From: Tateyamaria sp. syn59
GTDB lineage: Bacteria > Pseudomonadota > Alphaproteobacteria > Rhodobacterales > Rhodobacteraceae
Assembly (NCBI RefSeq): GCF_007995245.1
Contig: NZ_VCBA01000001.1
Span: 263,730 to 327,729, forward strand
Length of the DNA: 64,000 nucleotides
Direction: 5' to 3'
Both the position numbers and the translations under genes were made by a program. Below, one piece after another: positions 43,084 through 52,831 of this stretch. Every line of letters begins with the position of its first letter. Position 1 is the stretch's first letter. The notes under the pieces are model-generated. The model saw only the letters and a program-made list of their open reading frames with translations. It did no database searches and was not told the origin of the DNA.

Positions 43084-43485
43084 ATGACGTCTTTGTTCAT
43101 GCGCCTCGGCGCAGCAGCCATTGCGTTGACCTTGAATTTCGGCCCTGCGCAGGCACAGCAATTAATCGCGGAATACTACACCCTGCTGACGGGCGCGGAT
43201 CTGCGCAATTCGCGCGGCGTGCCGATCGGGGATTTCTGCGGCATCGTTCAGCAGGACCGCGCCAACCATCACCGGTTTGGGATCCGCCACGATGGTGATC
43301 AGTGGGACCCTATCTTTGCTGACCGCGCGGCGCGGGCGCAGATTGCATCCACCTGTCAGCTTGCTGCCGGGTCCGAATATATACCGTCGATGATCGCGCA
43401 ATATGGAACGCGATATGTCTGGGTGCGCGTTTACGGCAGCGGTGGATGGCCGACGCTTGTGCTGGTGTCTGAAGGCGCCGGCTGA
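43084..43485 (+). CDS. Hypothetical exported protein
   Basis: This is a 133-residue protein with a clear signal peptide (MTSLFMRLGAAAIALTLNFGPAQA, cleavage after AQA). The mature part has two cysteines (GDFCGIV and ASTCQLA) that may form a disulfide, and no family I can name. The ATG at 43084 has TGGAG upstream and lies directly after the lpd terminator. It precedes an MFS gene by 89 bases. Confidence 0.75.
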   Translation: MTSLFMRLGAAAIALTLNFGPAQAQQLIAEYYTLLTGADLRNSRGVPIGDFCGIVQQDRANHHRFGIRHDGDQWDPIFADRAARAQIASTCQLAAGSEYIPSMIAQYGTRYVWVRVYGSGGWPTLVLVSEGAG

Positions 43486-43574
43486 GGGGGGCTGGGCCTG
43501 CTCCACAGGTCCGCCGTCTGACACGCACAGAACACCGGGTTGCGGCCCCTGCGGTTCAGGCATAGCCGGGAGGG

Positions 43575-44726
43575 ATGACCGACCGCACCTCATTCCCGCT
43601 TGTCTTCGCCCTTTGGGGGGCGGGCCTTGGTGCGGCTGGGCAGTACGCCAAGATTTCGGTGATCTTTGACCAGCTTCCGAGCGTCTACCCGGATGCCGGT
43701 GCGGCGCTCGGGTTCATCGTGTCGCTGGTTGGGTTTGTTGGCATCGTGCTGGGTGTAGTCGCAGGGCTGGTTGTGGCCCGCATCCGCTATCGCCGGGCGA
43801 TGCTGTGGGCGCTGTGGACCGGGGCGGGTCTGTCGTTGTTTCAGGCGACGCTGCCGAGCTTGCCGTGGATGCTGGTGAGCCGTGCGCTGGAGGGTGTGTC
43901 GCATCTGGCGATGGTGGTGGCTGCGCCGACCCTGATTGCGCAATTGAGCGCAGAGCGGCATCGCGGGTTTACCCTAACGCTCTGGAGCACGTTTTTTTCG
44001 GTCGCTTTTACGCTGCTTGTGGTGCTGGGCTTGCCATTGGTCAATGCGATGGGCCTGTCCGCGTTGTTCGTGGCGCACGCGATCTGGCTGGCGGTATTTG
44101 CCGTGATCCTGGGCCTGTTCCTGCGCCCGCTTGAAGTGCCAGCGGAGGGGCGGCTGACGTTGGGCGGCATTCTGCGTGATCACGTGACCATCTATGCCTC
44201 ACCGCGGATCGCTGCGCCGGGGGCGGGCTGGATGTTCTACACGTTCTGTTTTCTTGCGATCCTGACGGTGCTGCCGCCCTACATTGCGCCCGAGTGGCGG
44301 GCTTGGGTCATTGGGGCGATGCCTTTGGTGTCCATTGGCGTGTCGCTGACGTTTGGCGTGTACATGCTGCGCCATATCTCGGCCGTGATGCTGGTGCAGA
44401 TCGGTTTTGCCTTGTGCATCGCGTCGCTGTTGTGGCTGTGGATGACGCCGGGCCTGCCCGTCGCCTGTTTGGCGCTGGCGGGTGCCTTGGGGCTGGTGCA
44501 GGGGGCGAGCTTTGCCGCGGTGCCTCAGTTGAACGACAGCGCTGCGCATCAGTCACAGGCCTATGGCGGGCTGGCGCAGACGGGCAATCTGGGCAATACG
44601 CTGGGCACGCCTGCCTTGCTTGCGGTGCTGAGCGTGGCGGGGTTTCCGGGCCTTGTCTGGACCTGCATCGCCGTCTTTTTGTGCGGGATCGCGGCGCATG
44701 CGTGGATGGCGGCGCGCCGCTCCTGA
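43575..44726 (+). CDS. MFS transporter
   Basis: This is a 383-residue inner-membrane protein with about 12 hydrophobic segments, starting [33 protein letters not shown] and having a motif-A-like loop ([14 protein letters not shown]) and [21 protein letters not shown]. Substrate unknown. The smaller size and N-terminus resemble the cyanate-permease-like (CynX) side of the superfamily, but I cannot be sure. Confidence 0.82.
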   Translation: MTDRTSFPLVFALWGAGLGAAGQYAKISVIFDQLPSVYPDAGAALGFIVSLVGFVGIVLGVVAGLVVARIRYRRAMLWALWTGAGLSLFQATLPSLPWMLVSRALEGVSHLAMVVAAPTLIAQLSAERHRGFTLTLWSTFFSVAFTLLVVLGLPLVNAMGLSALFVAHAIWLAVFAVILGLFLRPLEVPAEGRLTLGGILRDHVTIYASPRIAAPGAGWMFYTFCFLAILTVLPPYIAPEWRAWVIGAMPLVSIGVSLTFGVYMLRHISAVMLVQIGFALCIASLLWLWMTPGLPVACLALAGALGLVQGASFAAVPQLNDSAAHQSQAYGGLAQTGNLGNTLGTPALLAVLSVAGFPGLVWTCIAVFLCGIAAHAWMAARRS

Positions 44727-44749
44727 CAGGTTGCGGCAGCAAGCGACAT

Positions 44750-44764
44750 GTTCACGCCTTGTTC
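44750..44764. promoter_or_regulatory. LexA box (GTTC-N7-GTTC) upstream of uvrA
   Basis: GTTC (44750-44753), seven bases, GTTC (44761-44764) matches the alphaproteobacterial LexA site exactly and lies 65 bases before the uvrA ATG. uvrA is an SOS gene in many bacteria, so the context supports function. Confidence 0.8.
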
Positions 44765-44829
44765 TTATTTTTCCGTTGGCTGTTTCGGCCATCTGACCTA
44801 TGTACAGATCGTTAATCCGGGGGGCTAAC

Positions 44830-47712
44830 ATGGCCGAGCAAAAGAACATCGAGGTGCGCGGCGCGCGCGAGCATAACCTCAAGTCCATTGACGTGGACAT
44901 CCCGCGCGACCAACTGGTTGTGATCACTGGGCTTTCGGGATCGGGCAAGTCGAGCCTCGCCTTCGACACGATCTATGCCGAGGGGCAGCGCCGCTATGTA
45001 GAATCGCTGTCGGCCTATGCGCGGCAGTTCCTGGACATGATGCAGAAGCCGGATGTTGATCATATCTCCGGCCTGAGCCCCGCGATTTCCATCGAGCAGA
45101 AGACGACGTCGAAAAACCCCCGGTCAACCGTCGGCACCGTGACCGAGATTTACGACTATATGCGGCTGCTCTTTGCCCGCGTGGGCACGCCGTATTCCCC
45201 CGCCACCGGCAAGCCGATTGAGGCGCAGCAGGTGCAGGACATGGTGGACCGTATCATGGCGATGGAGGAGGGGACGCGCGCCTATTTGCTCGCCCCCATC
45301 ATCCGCGACCGGAAGGGCGAGTACCGCAAGGAGTTTCTGGAGCTGCGCAAGCAGGGCTTTCAGCGGGTGAAGGTCGACGGGTCGTTCTACGAGCTGGACG
45401 AGCCGCCGACGCTGGACAAGAAGTTCCGCCATGACATCGACGTGGTGGTGGACCGTATCGTGGTGCGCGAGGGACTGGAGACGCGGTTGGCGGATTCGTT
45501 GCGCACGGCGCTGGATCTGGCGGACGGGATTGCGATCCTAGAGACCGCGCCGAGTGAGGGTGATCCTGAGCGGACGACCTTTTCCGAGAAATTCGCCTGT
45601 CCTGTCAGCGGTTTCACTATCCCCGAGATCGAGCCGCGTCTGTTTTCTTTCAACGCACCCTTTGGCGCGTGTCCGTCCTGTGATGGGTTGGGGCACGAGC
45701 TGTTCTTTGATGAACGCCTCGTGGTGCCGGATCAGAACCTGAAGGTCTATGATGGCGCTTTGGCCCCGTGGCGGAAGGGGAAAAGCCCGTACTTCCTGCA
45801 GACCATCGAAGCCATTGCAAAGCACTACGAGTTTGATCCCCAGACCAAGTGGAAAGACCTGCCTGCCCATGTGAAGCAGGTGTTCCTCTATGGCTCGGGC
45901 GATGATGAGATCCCGTTCCGCTACGACGAGGGCGGCCGTGTGTACCAGGTGACACGGGTGTTCGAGGGGGTCATCCCGAACATGGAGCGCCGCTACCGCG
46001 AGACCGACAGCAACTGGATCCGCGAGGAGTTCGAGCGCTATCAGAACAACCGGCCCTGCGGCGATTGTGGCGGGTATCGGCTGCGGCCCGAGGCGCTGGC
46101 GGTGAAGATCGGGCCGCGGGATGATCCCGACCGCCTGCTCCACGTGGGGCAGGTCGTCGAGATGTCGATCCGCGAGGCTTATGCTTGGTGTCAGGAGGTG
46201 CCAGAGCATCTGAGCGACCAGAACAACGAGATCGCGCGCGCCATTCTGAAAGAGATCCGTGAGCGGCTCGGGTTCTTGAATAACGTGGGTCTTGAGTATC
46301 TTACGATGTCACGTTCAAGTGGCACGCTGAGTGGTGGCGAGAGCCAGCGCATCCGTTTGGCGTCGCAGATCGGATCGGGCCTGACCGGCGTGCTGTATGT
46401 GTTGGACGAGCCTTCCATTGGCCTGCACCAGCGCGACAATGATCGGCTGCTCGGCACGCTCAAGAACCTGCGCGATCAGGGCAATACCGTCATCGTGGTT
46501 GAGCATGATGAAGAGGCCATTCGCGAGGCCGACTACGTGTTCGACATCGGTCCTGGCGCGGGTGTGCATGGCGGCCAAGTCGTGGCCCACGGGACGCCGG
46601 ACAAGCTTGCTGTAAGCGGCTCCATCACGGGCGATTACCTGTCGGGCAAACGTGAGATTTCCGTGCCGCTGGAGCGGCGCAAGGGCAAGAAAGGCAAGAA
46701 GAAGCTCACTGTCGTGAAGGCGACGGGCAACAACCTACGGAACGTGACGGTGGACTTTCCTCTGGGCAAGTTTGTGTGTGTGACGGGTGTGTCGGGCGGC
46801 GGCAAGTCGACGCTGACCATCGAGACGCTGTTCAAGACGGCGTCCATGCAACTCAACGGTGCGCGTCAGACGCCTGCGCCCTGCGAGACGATCAAGGGCC
46901 TCGAACATCTGGATAAGGTGATCGACATCGACCAGCGGCCCATTGGGCGCACGCCTCGGTCGAACCCGGCCACATATACCGGCGCCTTCACACCCATCCG
47001 TGACTGGTTCGCCGGTCTGCCCGAAGCCAAGGCGCGCGGCTACAAGCCGGGGCGCTTCAGCTTCAACGTGAAGGGTGGGCGCTGCGAGGCGTGTCAGGGC
47101 GACGGGGTCATCAAGATCGAGATGCACTTCTTGCCTGACGTCTATGTCGAATGCGAGACGTGCAAGGGCGCGCGCTACAACCGCGAGACGCTTGAGATCA
47201 AGTTCAAGGGCAAGTCCATTGCCGATGTGCTGGATATGACTGTCGAGGACGCGCAGGAGTTCTTTCAGGCGGTGCCGTCGATCCGGGAAAAGATGGACGC
47301 GCTGATGCGGGTCGGCCTTGGCTATATCAAGGTGGGCCAGCAGGCGACGACCCTGTCCGGGGGTGAGGCGCAGCGGGTGAAGCTGTCGAAGGAGTTGTCG
47401 AAACGGTCAACAGGTCGGACGCTCTATATTCTGGACGAGCCGACGACCGGTCTGCATTTCGAAGATGTGCGCAAGCTGTTGGAAGTGCTGCATGAATTAG
47501 TCGATCAGGGCAATTCGGTTGTCGTGATCGAACACAACCTCGACGTCGTGAAAACCGCAGACCATATCATCGACATCGGTCCCGAAGGCGGTGATGGCGG
47601 CGGGCAGGTTGTTGCGACAGGCACGCCTGAGGATGTGGCCGAGGTCGCGGAAAGCCACACCGGTCGCTACCTCAAGCCGATGCTGACGCCGCGCAAGGTG
47701 GCAGCAGAGTAA
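44830..47712 (+). CDS. uvrA: Excinuclease ABC subunit A
   Basis: This 960-residue damage-recognition ATPase works in nucleotide excision repair. Two ABC ATPase units are present: Walker [11 protein letters not shown] near the start and [10 protein letters not shown] at about residue 655, with signature motifs [11 protein letters not shown] and [11 protein letters not shown]. Zinc-finger cysteines are in FGACPSCDG and [11 protein letters not shown] with ECETCKG. The ATG at 44830 has GGGGGGCTAAC upstream. A LexA box lies in the promoter region. Confidence 0.97.
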   Translation: MAEQKNIEVRGAREHNLKSIDVDIPRDQLVVITGLSGSGKSSLAFDTIYAEGQRRYVESLSAYARQFLDMMQKPDVDHISGLSPAISIEQKTTSKNPRSTVGTVTEIYDYMRLLFARVGTPYSPATGKPIEAQQVQDMVDRIMAMEEGTRAYLLAPIIRDRKGEYRKEFLELRKQGFQRVKVDGSFYELDEPPTLDKKFRHDIDVVVDRIVVREGLETRLADSLRTALDLADGIAILETAPSEGDPERTTFSEKFACPVSGFTIPEIEPRLFSFNAPFGACPSCDGLGHELFFDERLVVPDQNLKVYDGALAPWRKGKSPYFLQTIEAIAKHYEFDPQTKWKDLPAHVKQVFLYGSGDDEIPFRYDEGGRVYQVTRVFEGVIPNMERRYRETDSNWIREEFERYQNNRPCGDCGGYRLRPEALAVKIGPRDDPDRLLHVGQVVEMSIREAYAWCQEVPEHLSDQNNEIARAILKEIRERLGFLNNVGLEYLTMSRSSGTLSGGESQRIRLASQIGSGLTGVLYVLDEPSIGLHQRDNDRLLGTLKNLRDQGNTVIVVEHDEEAIREADYVFDIGPGAGVHGGQVVAHGTPDKLAVSGSITGDYLSGKREISVPLERRKGKKGKKKLTVVKATGNNLRNVTVDFPLGKFVCVTGVSGGGKSTLTIETLFKTASMQLNGARQTPAPCETIKGLEHLDKVIDIDQRPIGRTPRSNPATYTGAFTPIRDWFAGLPEAKARGYKPGRFSFNVKGGRCEACQGDGVIKIEMHFLPDVYVECETCKGARYNRETLEIKFKGKSIADVLDMTVEDAQEFFQAVPSIREKMDALMRVGLGYIKVGQQATTLSGGEAQRVKLSKELSKRSTGRTLYILDEPTTGLHFEDVRKLLEVLHELVDQGNSVVVIEHNLDVVKTADHIIDIGPEGGDGGGQVVATGTPEDVAEVAESHTGRYLKPMLTPRKVAAE

Positions 47713-47785
47713 TTCCCGTTTTCCGTCTTGAATGTGAATCGGATTAACACCATCTCATCTTCACAATCACGTCAGGAGAGTGAAG

Positions 47786-48493
47786 ATGAGACCATCTTGT
47801 TTAGCCGCGTCAGTGCTGTGCGCTGTCGCGTTGACCTCCCCCGTGGCCGCGCACGAAACCGTGCATGACCTGACCGGGTTTTCAAAAATCGTTGCCTCAG
47901 ATCACGTGAAGGTCGAGGTGTTTTCCGGCTCTGATTTCAGCGTTGTGTCGGACGTGTCGGGCACCGGACGCGCCCACAAGCTGGTCATCGAACAGGATGG
48001 CGACACGCTGATCGTCTCGCGCAAGGGGCGGTCGTCGATGATTTTGATGGGCATGGCGGACTACTATACGGTCACCGTTCACCTGCCCGAATTGTCGGCG
48101 CTGACCGCCAATCGCGGGGCCTATGTCGAGGCCTCGGGCATGTTCCCCGATGTCTTTCAGGCGCGCACGAGCAGCGGGGTCGAGGTTGATATCGACGGGT
48201 TGGAGGCGGCAAATGTGATCCTCACCTCGAGTTCAGGGTCCGACATGGATGTCCGCGGCACATGCGGATCGCTGTTGATTGAAGCGTCAAGCGGTTCTGA
48301 TATTGATGCCGAGGATTTCGAGTGCAAGGACATCGAGGCCAAGGCCTCCAGCGGGTCCGACATCGAAATCCATGCGACGGGCAGCCTTGTGGCGCGGGCG
48401 TCCAGCGGTGCGGATATCGACGTGGATGGCACACCGGTCGATGCGAAAATCACCGAAAGCTCGGGGGGTGATGTGAGCTTGCCTGGCTCGTAA
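47786..48493 (+). CDS. Exported DUF2807 (GIN domain) protein
   Basis: This is a 235-residue protein with a signal peptide (CLAASVLCAVALTSPVAA) and a DUF2807/GIN domain, a beta-helical fold of unknown function. The C-terminal half has regularly spaced repeats SSGSDMDV, SSGSDIDA, SSGSDIEI and SSGADIDV, probably successive turns of the helix. The ATG at 47786 has CAGGAGAG upstream. It sits in the periplasm or at the outer membrane. Its composition, rich in Ser and Asp, would allow calcium binding, but that is speculation. Confidence 0.85.
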   Translation: MRPSCLAASVLCAVALTSPVAAHETVHDLTGFSKIVASDHVKVEVFSGSDFSVVSDVSGTGRAHKLVIEQDGDTLIVSRKGRSSMILMGMADYYTVTVHLPELSALTANRGAYVEASGMFPDVFQARTSSGVEVDIDGLEAANVILTSSSGSDMDVRGTCGSLLIEASSGSDIDAEDFECKDIEAKASSGSDIEIHATGSLVARASSGADIDVDGTPVDAKITESSGGDVSLPGS

Positions 48494-48628
48494 AGCCGGG
48501 AACGCGGCGCGCACCATGTACCTGCGTCAACCTGTCTGACCGCATCGCCGGTTTCGGTCAGAATGCCGCATTCAATCCCGGGGCAGGGCGCTTACCTGAT
48601 GCGAAACTTGCATAAAGGGCCCCGATCC

Positions 48629-48886
48629 ATGACCACGACCAGCACGCATGTCCCACCACGAACGTCCATCCTGCGCGGTGGACTTGAGGCAGCGAAAGAT
48701 GTTGCCAAGACGATCACGCCTGCGTTGATCGGAACGGAAGCGCGCATTCTTTACGCCATCCTCGCGCTGGTCACCCTGTGGGGATTGGCGATTGCCACGT
48801 GGGGTTATCCGGCGCTGATCATCGTCGCTGTCGGCCTTGTGCCGGTGATGTTTGCTGTTTTGCTGTTGATCACGGTTGGGAAGTAG
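48629..48886 (+). CDS. Small membrane protein, unknown
   Basis: This protein is 85 residues from the ATG at 48629 (AAAGGG upstream); the same frame is open to an ATG at 48563. Two hydrophobic segments (ARILYAILALVTLWGLAIATWG and ALIIVAVGLVPVMFAVLLLIT) predict two transmembrane helices. No family recognised. It converges with the valine operon, with 3 bases between the stops. Confidence 0.65.
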   Translation: MTTTSTHVPPRTSILRGGLEAAKDVAKTITPALIGTEARILYAILALVTLWGLAIATWGYPALIIVAVGLVPVMFAVLLLITVGK

Positions 48887-48889
48887 CCG

Positions 48890-50803
48890 TCAATTGCGCC
48901 CACGGGCGGAGAATCGGGGCAGCATGGCGCTGAAGTCCCTGCCTTTTCCGCCTTCGTCCTCGACGAACTGGCGGTAAAGCTCCAGCGCGCGTTGGCCCAT
49001 TGGCGTGTCCGCGTTCACCGCCTCTGCTGCTTGCTGGCTGAGGCCGAGATCCTTGAGCATCAGTTCTGCAGCAAAGCCCGGCTGGTAGCCATTGTCCGCA
49101 GGGCTTTGCGGGCCGACGCCAGGGGCAGGGCAGTAGGCGTTCATGGTCCAGGAATAGCCCGAGGATGTGCTGACCACGTCAAACATCTTTTGCCGGTCGA
49201 GGCCGAGCTTATCCGCCAGCGCGAAGGCTTCACATGTGGCGATCATGGTGGCGCCGAGGATCATGTTGTTGCAGATTTTGGCCGCTTGACCGGCGCCTGC
49301 GTCGCCGCAATGCACGGCCTTTTGGCCCATGATGTCGAAGAGCGGTTTGGCGGCTGAGAAGGCCTCCGTGCTGCCGCCTGCCATGAAGGTGAGCGTGCCG
49401 CCTGCTGCGCCGCCGATCCCGCCGGAGACAGGGGCGTCAACGCAGCCCAAGGCAGCCGCGTCAGCCTGCGCCGCCACGGCGCGGGCGCTTTCGACATCGA
49501 CGGTGGAGCAGTCGATGAGGGTCGCGCCGGGTTTCATCGCCGGGATCACGTCGTTCGCCACGGCGCGCAGGATATCACCGTTGGGCAGCATGGTGATAAC
49601 GATGTCCTTGTCTGCCGCAGCCACTGCCGCGCTGTCCGCATCCGCGACGCCTTCCGCCGTCGTGCCTGCGACGTCGAAGCCCGTCACGTCATGTCCTGCT
49701 TTGGCAAGGTTTGCGGCCATGGGCGCACCCATATTGCCCAGCCCGATAAATCCGATCTTCATGCCTGTTCCTCCCAGCTCAAGCGCCATTTTGCCCAGTG
49801 GTATCAGCATCTTGCTGACGGCCATGGGCGGGACCGACCCGTCGGCGTATTGCCATTGTGGATTGCGGTCCTTGTCGATGATGGCGGCGCGGATCCCTTC
49901 CAGGAAATCGCCATGTTCCATCGACCGCGCGGTAAAACGGTATTCGAGGTCGAGCGCCTTTTCCAGCGTCAGGGAGGGGCCGCGCAGGCGGTTCAGAGCC
50001 TCGATCGTGCAGGCCATCGCCAGCGGGCTGTTGCGGCCCATGCGTTTGAGCGTGTCGCGGGCAAAGTCGCTGTCTTCGCCTTTGAGCGTTGTGAAGACGT
50101 CGCCGAGTGACACGCCGTGAAAGTGTCTGTCGATGTCCGCCATCGCATTTTGCAGAGGGCCGGGGGCAGGGGTGACGGCTGCGTCAACAATGTTGTTGGT
50201 GTCGCCGTTTGTTTCAAGCGTTGCGATCAGGTCGGGCCATTGCGCTTCGGGGATGTAGTGGTCTGCGAAGCCGGCAAAGATAGCGTCGGAGGCGTTCATA
50301 CGGGCCGCCGTCGTGCCCAGGTATTCGCCCAAGCGTCCGGGGGCGAGGGCCAGCATCAGCGAGCCGCCGACGTCGGGGATAAGGCCGATGCCGCATTCAG
50401 GCATGGCGATCTGGCTGCTGTCGCCCACGATCCGGTGCGATCCATGGCAGCCGATGCCGACACCGCCGCCCATGGTGAAGCCCTGCAGGAAGCTGACAAC
50501 GGGTTTGGGGTAGTGAAAGATCTTGTGGTTCAGGCGGTATTCGTCGGCCCAGAACTTCTGGCCGTAGGCGTAGTCGCCCTTGGTGCCGGTTTCGTAGAGT
50601 TCCGCGATGTCGCCGCCGGAACAGAAGGCGCGGTCGCCTTCGGCGTCAAAGACCACGAGTTTGACAACATCGTCAGTGGCCCACTCATCCATGGCTGCCT
50701 CAATGGCGAGGCACATGTCGTAGGTCATCGCATTGAGCGCTTCGGGGCGTTGCAGCGTGATGCGGCCCGCGTGGCCAGTGATGCGAATGGAGATGTCAGT
50801 CAT
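48890..50803 (-). CDS. 3-hydroxyisobutyryl-CoA hydrolase / 3-hydroxyisobutyrate dehydrogenase fusion
   Basis: One uninterrupted frame of 637 residues contains two valine-degradation enzymes. Residues 1-347 form an enoyl-CoA-hydratase-fold hydrolase (FCSGGDIAELYETG, MGGGVGIGCHGSHRI, PECGIGLIPDVGG). From Met348 (ATG at 49762) a complete 290-residue NAD-dependent dehydrogenase follows (GFIGLGNMGAPMAANLAKAG, DAPVSGGIGGAAGG, catalytic Lys in GQAAKICNNM). The linker codons contain GGGAGGAACAGGC right before that ATG, a textbook ribosome site, so the second enzyme may also be made alone. The two enzymes are consecutive steps, from 3-hydroxyisobutyryl-CoA to methylmalonate semialdehyde. It overlaps the upstream membrane-protein gene (ATGA). 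Confidence 0.85.
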   Translation of the reverse strand: MTDISIRITGHAGRITLQRPEALNAMTYDMCLAIEAAMDEWATDDVVKLVVFDAEGDRAFCSGGDIAELYETGTKGDYAYGQKFWADEYRLNHKIFHYPKPVVSFLQGFTMGGGVGIGCHGSHRIVGDSSQIAMPECGIGLIPDVGGSLMLALAPGRLGEYLGTTAARMNASDAIFAGFADHYIPEAQWPDLIATLETNGDTNNIVDAAVTPAPGPLQNAMADIDRHFHGVSLGDVFTTLKGEDSDFARDTLKRMGRNSPLAMACTIEALNRLRGPSLTLEKALDLEYRFTARSMEHGDFLEGIRAAIIDKDRNPQWQYADGSVPPMAVSKMLIPLGKMALELGGTGMKIGFIGLGNMGAPMAANLAKAGHDVTGFDVAGTTAEGVADADSAAVAAADKDIVITMLPNGDILRAVANDVIPAMKPGATLIDCSTVDVESARAVAAQADAAALGCVDAPVSGGIGGAAGGTLTFMAGGSTEAFSAAKPLFDIMGQKAVHCGDAGAGQAAKICNNMILGATMIATCEAFALADKLGLDRQKMFDVVSTSSGYSWTMNAYCPAPGVGPQSPADNGYQPGFAAELMLKDLGLSQQAAEAVNADTPMGQRALELYRQFVEDEGGKGRDFSAMLPRFSARGRN

Positions 50804-51189
50804 TGCCCTGCGCCTCTTTGTTCCAAATCCCGGACGACAGATGACAAACGTGCGCGTGCTGCGTCTGGGTTTCCCGACCAAACCTTTGCCGCTGAAAGCA
50901 AACCATCAAAAAAAATTACGGTTGCGCTAAGGACAATTGGTGCAACGGCAATCACATAGCCAAACACAAACAACGGCAGCATGTCTAAGAAGTCTGTTGA
51001 ATGCAGTAAGAGCGTCAAAACGAGTAACAGGAAAAATGCGATAATTATCGGAACAGCAACCCAAGTCAGGATCACGGAACCAACAACAAACGGCGCCAAA
51101 ACAGGAACCCTCAGCATTGTCGTCCACATCCACTTCAAATGCCGCAAAAACGCGAGATAGATCGAACTCCGATACAACCAGCCGTACAT
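50800..51189 (-). CDS. Membrane protein within valine operon, unknown
   Basis: This is a 129-residue protein with about three hydrophobic segments (LAPFVVGSVILTWVAVPIIIAFFLLLVLTLLL, then MLPLFVFGYVIAVAPIVLSATVIFF) and a charged C-terminal tail. The ATG at 51189 shares a base with the stop of the acyl-CoA dehydrogenase (TGATG; a GTG at 51192 is also possible), and its stop overlaps the fusion gene by 4 bases. Its translation is therefore coupled on both sides. GC is lower than in its neighbours, suggesting later insertion. No family recognised. Confidence 0.75.
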   Translation of the reverse strand: MYGWLYRSSIYLAFLRHLKWMWTTMLRVPVLAPFVVGSVILTWVAVPIIIAFFLLLVLTLLLHSTDFLDMLPLFVFGYVIAVAPIVLSATVIFFDGLLSAAKVWSGNPDAARARLSSVVRDLEQRGAGQ

Positions 51190-52331
51190 CACCTGTTCTT
51201 CAGCATATCGCGCGCCACAATGACCCGCATAATCTCGTTTGTGCCTTCGAGGATCTGGTGGACGCGCAGATCACGCACCAGCTTCTCGATCCCATAATCG
51301 GCCAGATAGCCGTACCCGCCGTGCAATTGCAGGCATTGGTCGACCACTTTCGATCCGGCCTCCGTCACGAACTTCTTGGCCATGGCGCAGAACTTGGTTG
51401 CATCCGGTGCCCCGTTGTCCAGCTTCCACGCGGCTTGACGGAGGAAGGTGCGGGCGGCTTGCAGCTCGATCTCCATATCCGCGAGGCGGAATTGCAGCCC
51501 CTGGAACTGGTCGATGGGCTGGCCAAAGGCTTTACGCTCACCCATATACGCCAGCGTCGCGTCGATGGCTGTCTGCGCCGCGCCCAATGAGCAAGCCGCG
51601 ATGTTCAGGCGACCACCATCCAAGCCCATCATCGCATATTTGAAGCCAGATCCCTCTTCGCCCACCAGATTGCCGCTGGGAATGTTGCAATTGTCGAATT
51701 GCACTTGCGCTGTGGGTTGGCTTTTCCAGCCCATCTTGTCTTCAAGTCCGCCAAAGGACAGCCCTTCGGTGCCGTCTTCGACATAGACTGTGGAGACGCC
51801 TTTTGGTCCGTCTTCGCCCGTGCGGACCATACAGACATACGCATCGGAATAGCCGCCGCCCGAGATGAACGCCTTGGTTCCGTTTAGCACATAGCCCTCG
51901 TTGGTGCGCTCCGCACGGGTGCGCAGGGCTGCGGCGTCAGAGCCGCTGCCGGGTTCGGTCAGGCAGTAGCTGAGCACGGTGTTCATGCTCAGCACGTCTG
52001 GCATCACACGCGCCTTGAGGTCGTCATCTGCAAAGCTGTCGAGCATCTTGGCGCACATGTTGTGGATCGACAGGAAGGCGGCGACTGAGGGGCAGGCCAT
52101 CGACAGCGCCTCGAACACCAGCGTTGCATCGAGCCGCGACAGACCCGCGCCGCGTGCCTCTTCGGAGACATAGAGGGAGGCGAAGCCCAGTTCGCCCACC
52201 TTGGGCCACAAATCCTTGGGTATTGTGCCCGCCGCTTCCCACTCGCGGGCGTGGGGGGCAATCTCGGATTGGCCAAACGCGTGGGCCACGTCGAAGATTG
52301 CCGTCTGTTCCTCGGTCAGTGCGAAATCCAT
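51189..52331 (-). CDS. Isobutyryl-CoA dehydrogenase (acyl-CoA dehydrogenase)
   Basis: This is a 380-residue flavoprotein. The ACAD signatures are CLTEPGSGSDAAALRTRA, ISGGGYSDAYVCMVR, YMGERKAFGQPIDQFQGLQFRLADM, and the catalytic Glu in ILEGTNEIMRVIVARD. Its position between mmsA and the hydrolase-dehydrogenase fusion indicates isobutyryl-CoA as substrate, the third step of valine breakdown. The ATG at 52331 has GGAGGGACC upstream. Confidence 0.9.
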   Translation of the reverse strand: MDFALTEEQTAIFDVAHAFGQSEIAPHAREWEAAGTIPKDLWPKVGELGFASLYVSEEARGAGLSRLDATLVFEALSMACPSVAAFLSIHNMCAKMLDSFADDDLKARVMPDVLSMNTVLSYCLTEPGSGSDAAALRTRAERTNEGYVLNGTKAFISGGGYSDAYVCMVRTGEDGPKGVSTVYVEDGTEGLSFGGLEDKMGWKSQPTAQVQFDNCNIPSGNLVGEEGSGFKYAMMGLDGGRLNIAACSLGAAQTAIDATLAYMGERKAFGQPIDQFQGLQFRLADMEIELQAARTFLRQAAWKLDNGAPDATKFCAMAKKFVTEAGSKVVDQCLQLHGGYGYLADYGIEKLVRDLRVHQILEGTNEIMRVIVARDMLKNR

Positions 52332-52392
52332 GGTCCCTCCCGTCGTACCACGCCTTGAATTGAACGCACGTTAAATTCCGATGTTTGCAGGA

Positions 52393-52830
52393 CTATTGCA
52401 AGGCTTGTCGGCCAGCCGCAGGTGTCAGCAAAGTTTCGACGGTCTCGTCCGCTTCGCCCAGCAGTGTCAGTGCCTCGATCTCGCAATCCTGAACAATCGG
52501 GACAACGTTGTGCACGTCGTTCCAGGACTTGAAGAAAAGCGATGCCAACTCCTGACTGATCGCGGTGGGCGCGATGTAGACAACAAGCGATTGCGTGCGC
52601 GAACTGGCAAAGCGCCCGGCCTTTTCGGCCTGCATCTGCATGAAGCGAACATAGTCTTTTTCGTATCCGGTGATCGGACCGAAATCGACCAGCTGTTTTT
52701 GACCGGGCGCGTAATGCGGATGGCTGACATAGGCGCGTGTGGCGCGCATCGTGTCGTCAATGGCCACATGGCCCGAATACCGAACCACGACAAGGCCGCG
52801 GTCCGGCAGGATACGAAAACGTACTGGCAT
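52393..52830 (-). CDS. Unknown protein coupled to mmsA
   Basis: This 145-residue cytoplasmic protein starts 1 base after the mmsA stop, with GGAG from the mmsA end as ribosome site. It begins PVRFRILPDRGLVVVRYSGHVAIDDTM, an alternating beta-strand and helix pattern similar in shape to STAS/SpoIIAA-like proteins, but I cannot confirm this. Possibly a regulatory or accessory factor for the valine pathway by context only. Confidence 0.7.
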   Translation of the reverse strand: MPVRFRILPDRGLVVVRYSGHVAIDDTMRATRAYVSHPHYAPGQKQLVDFGPITGYEKDYVRFMQMQAEKAGRFASSRTQSLVVYIAPTAISQELASLFFKSWNDVHNVVPIVQDCEIEALTLLGEADETVETLLTPAAGRQALQ

Positions 52831-52831
52831 T

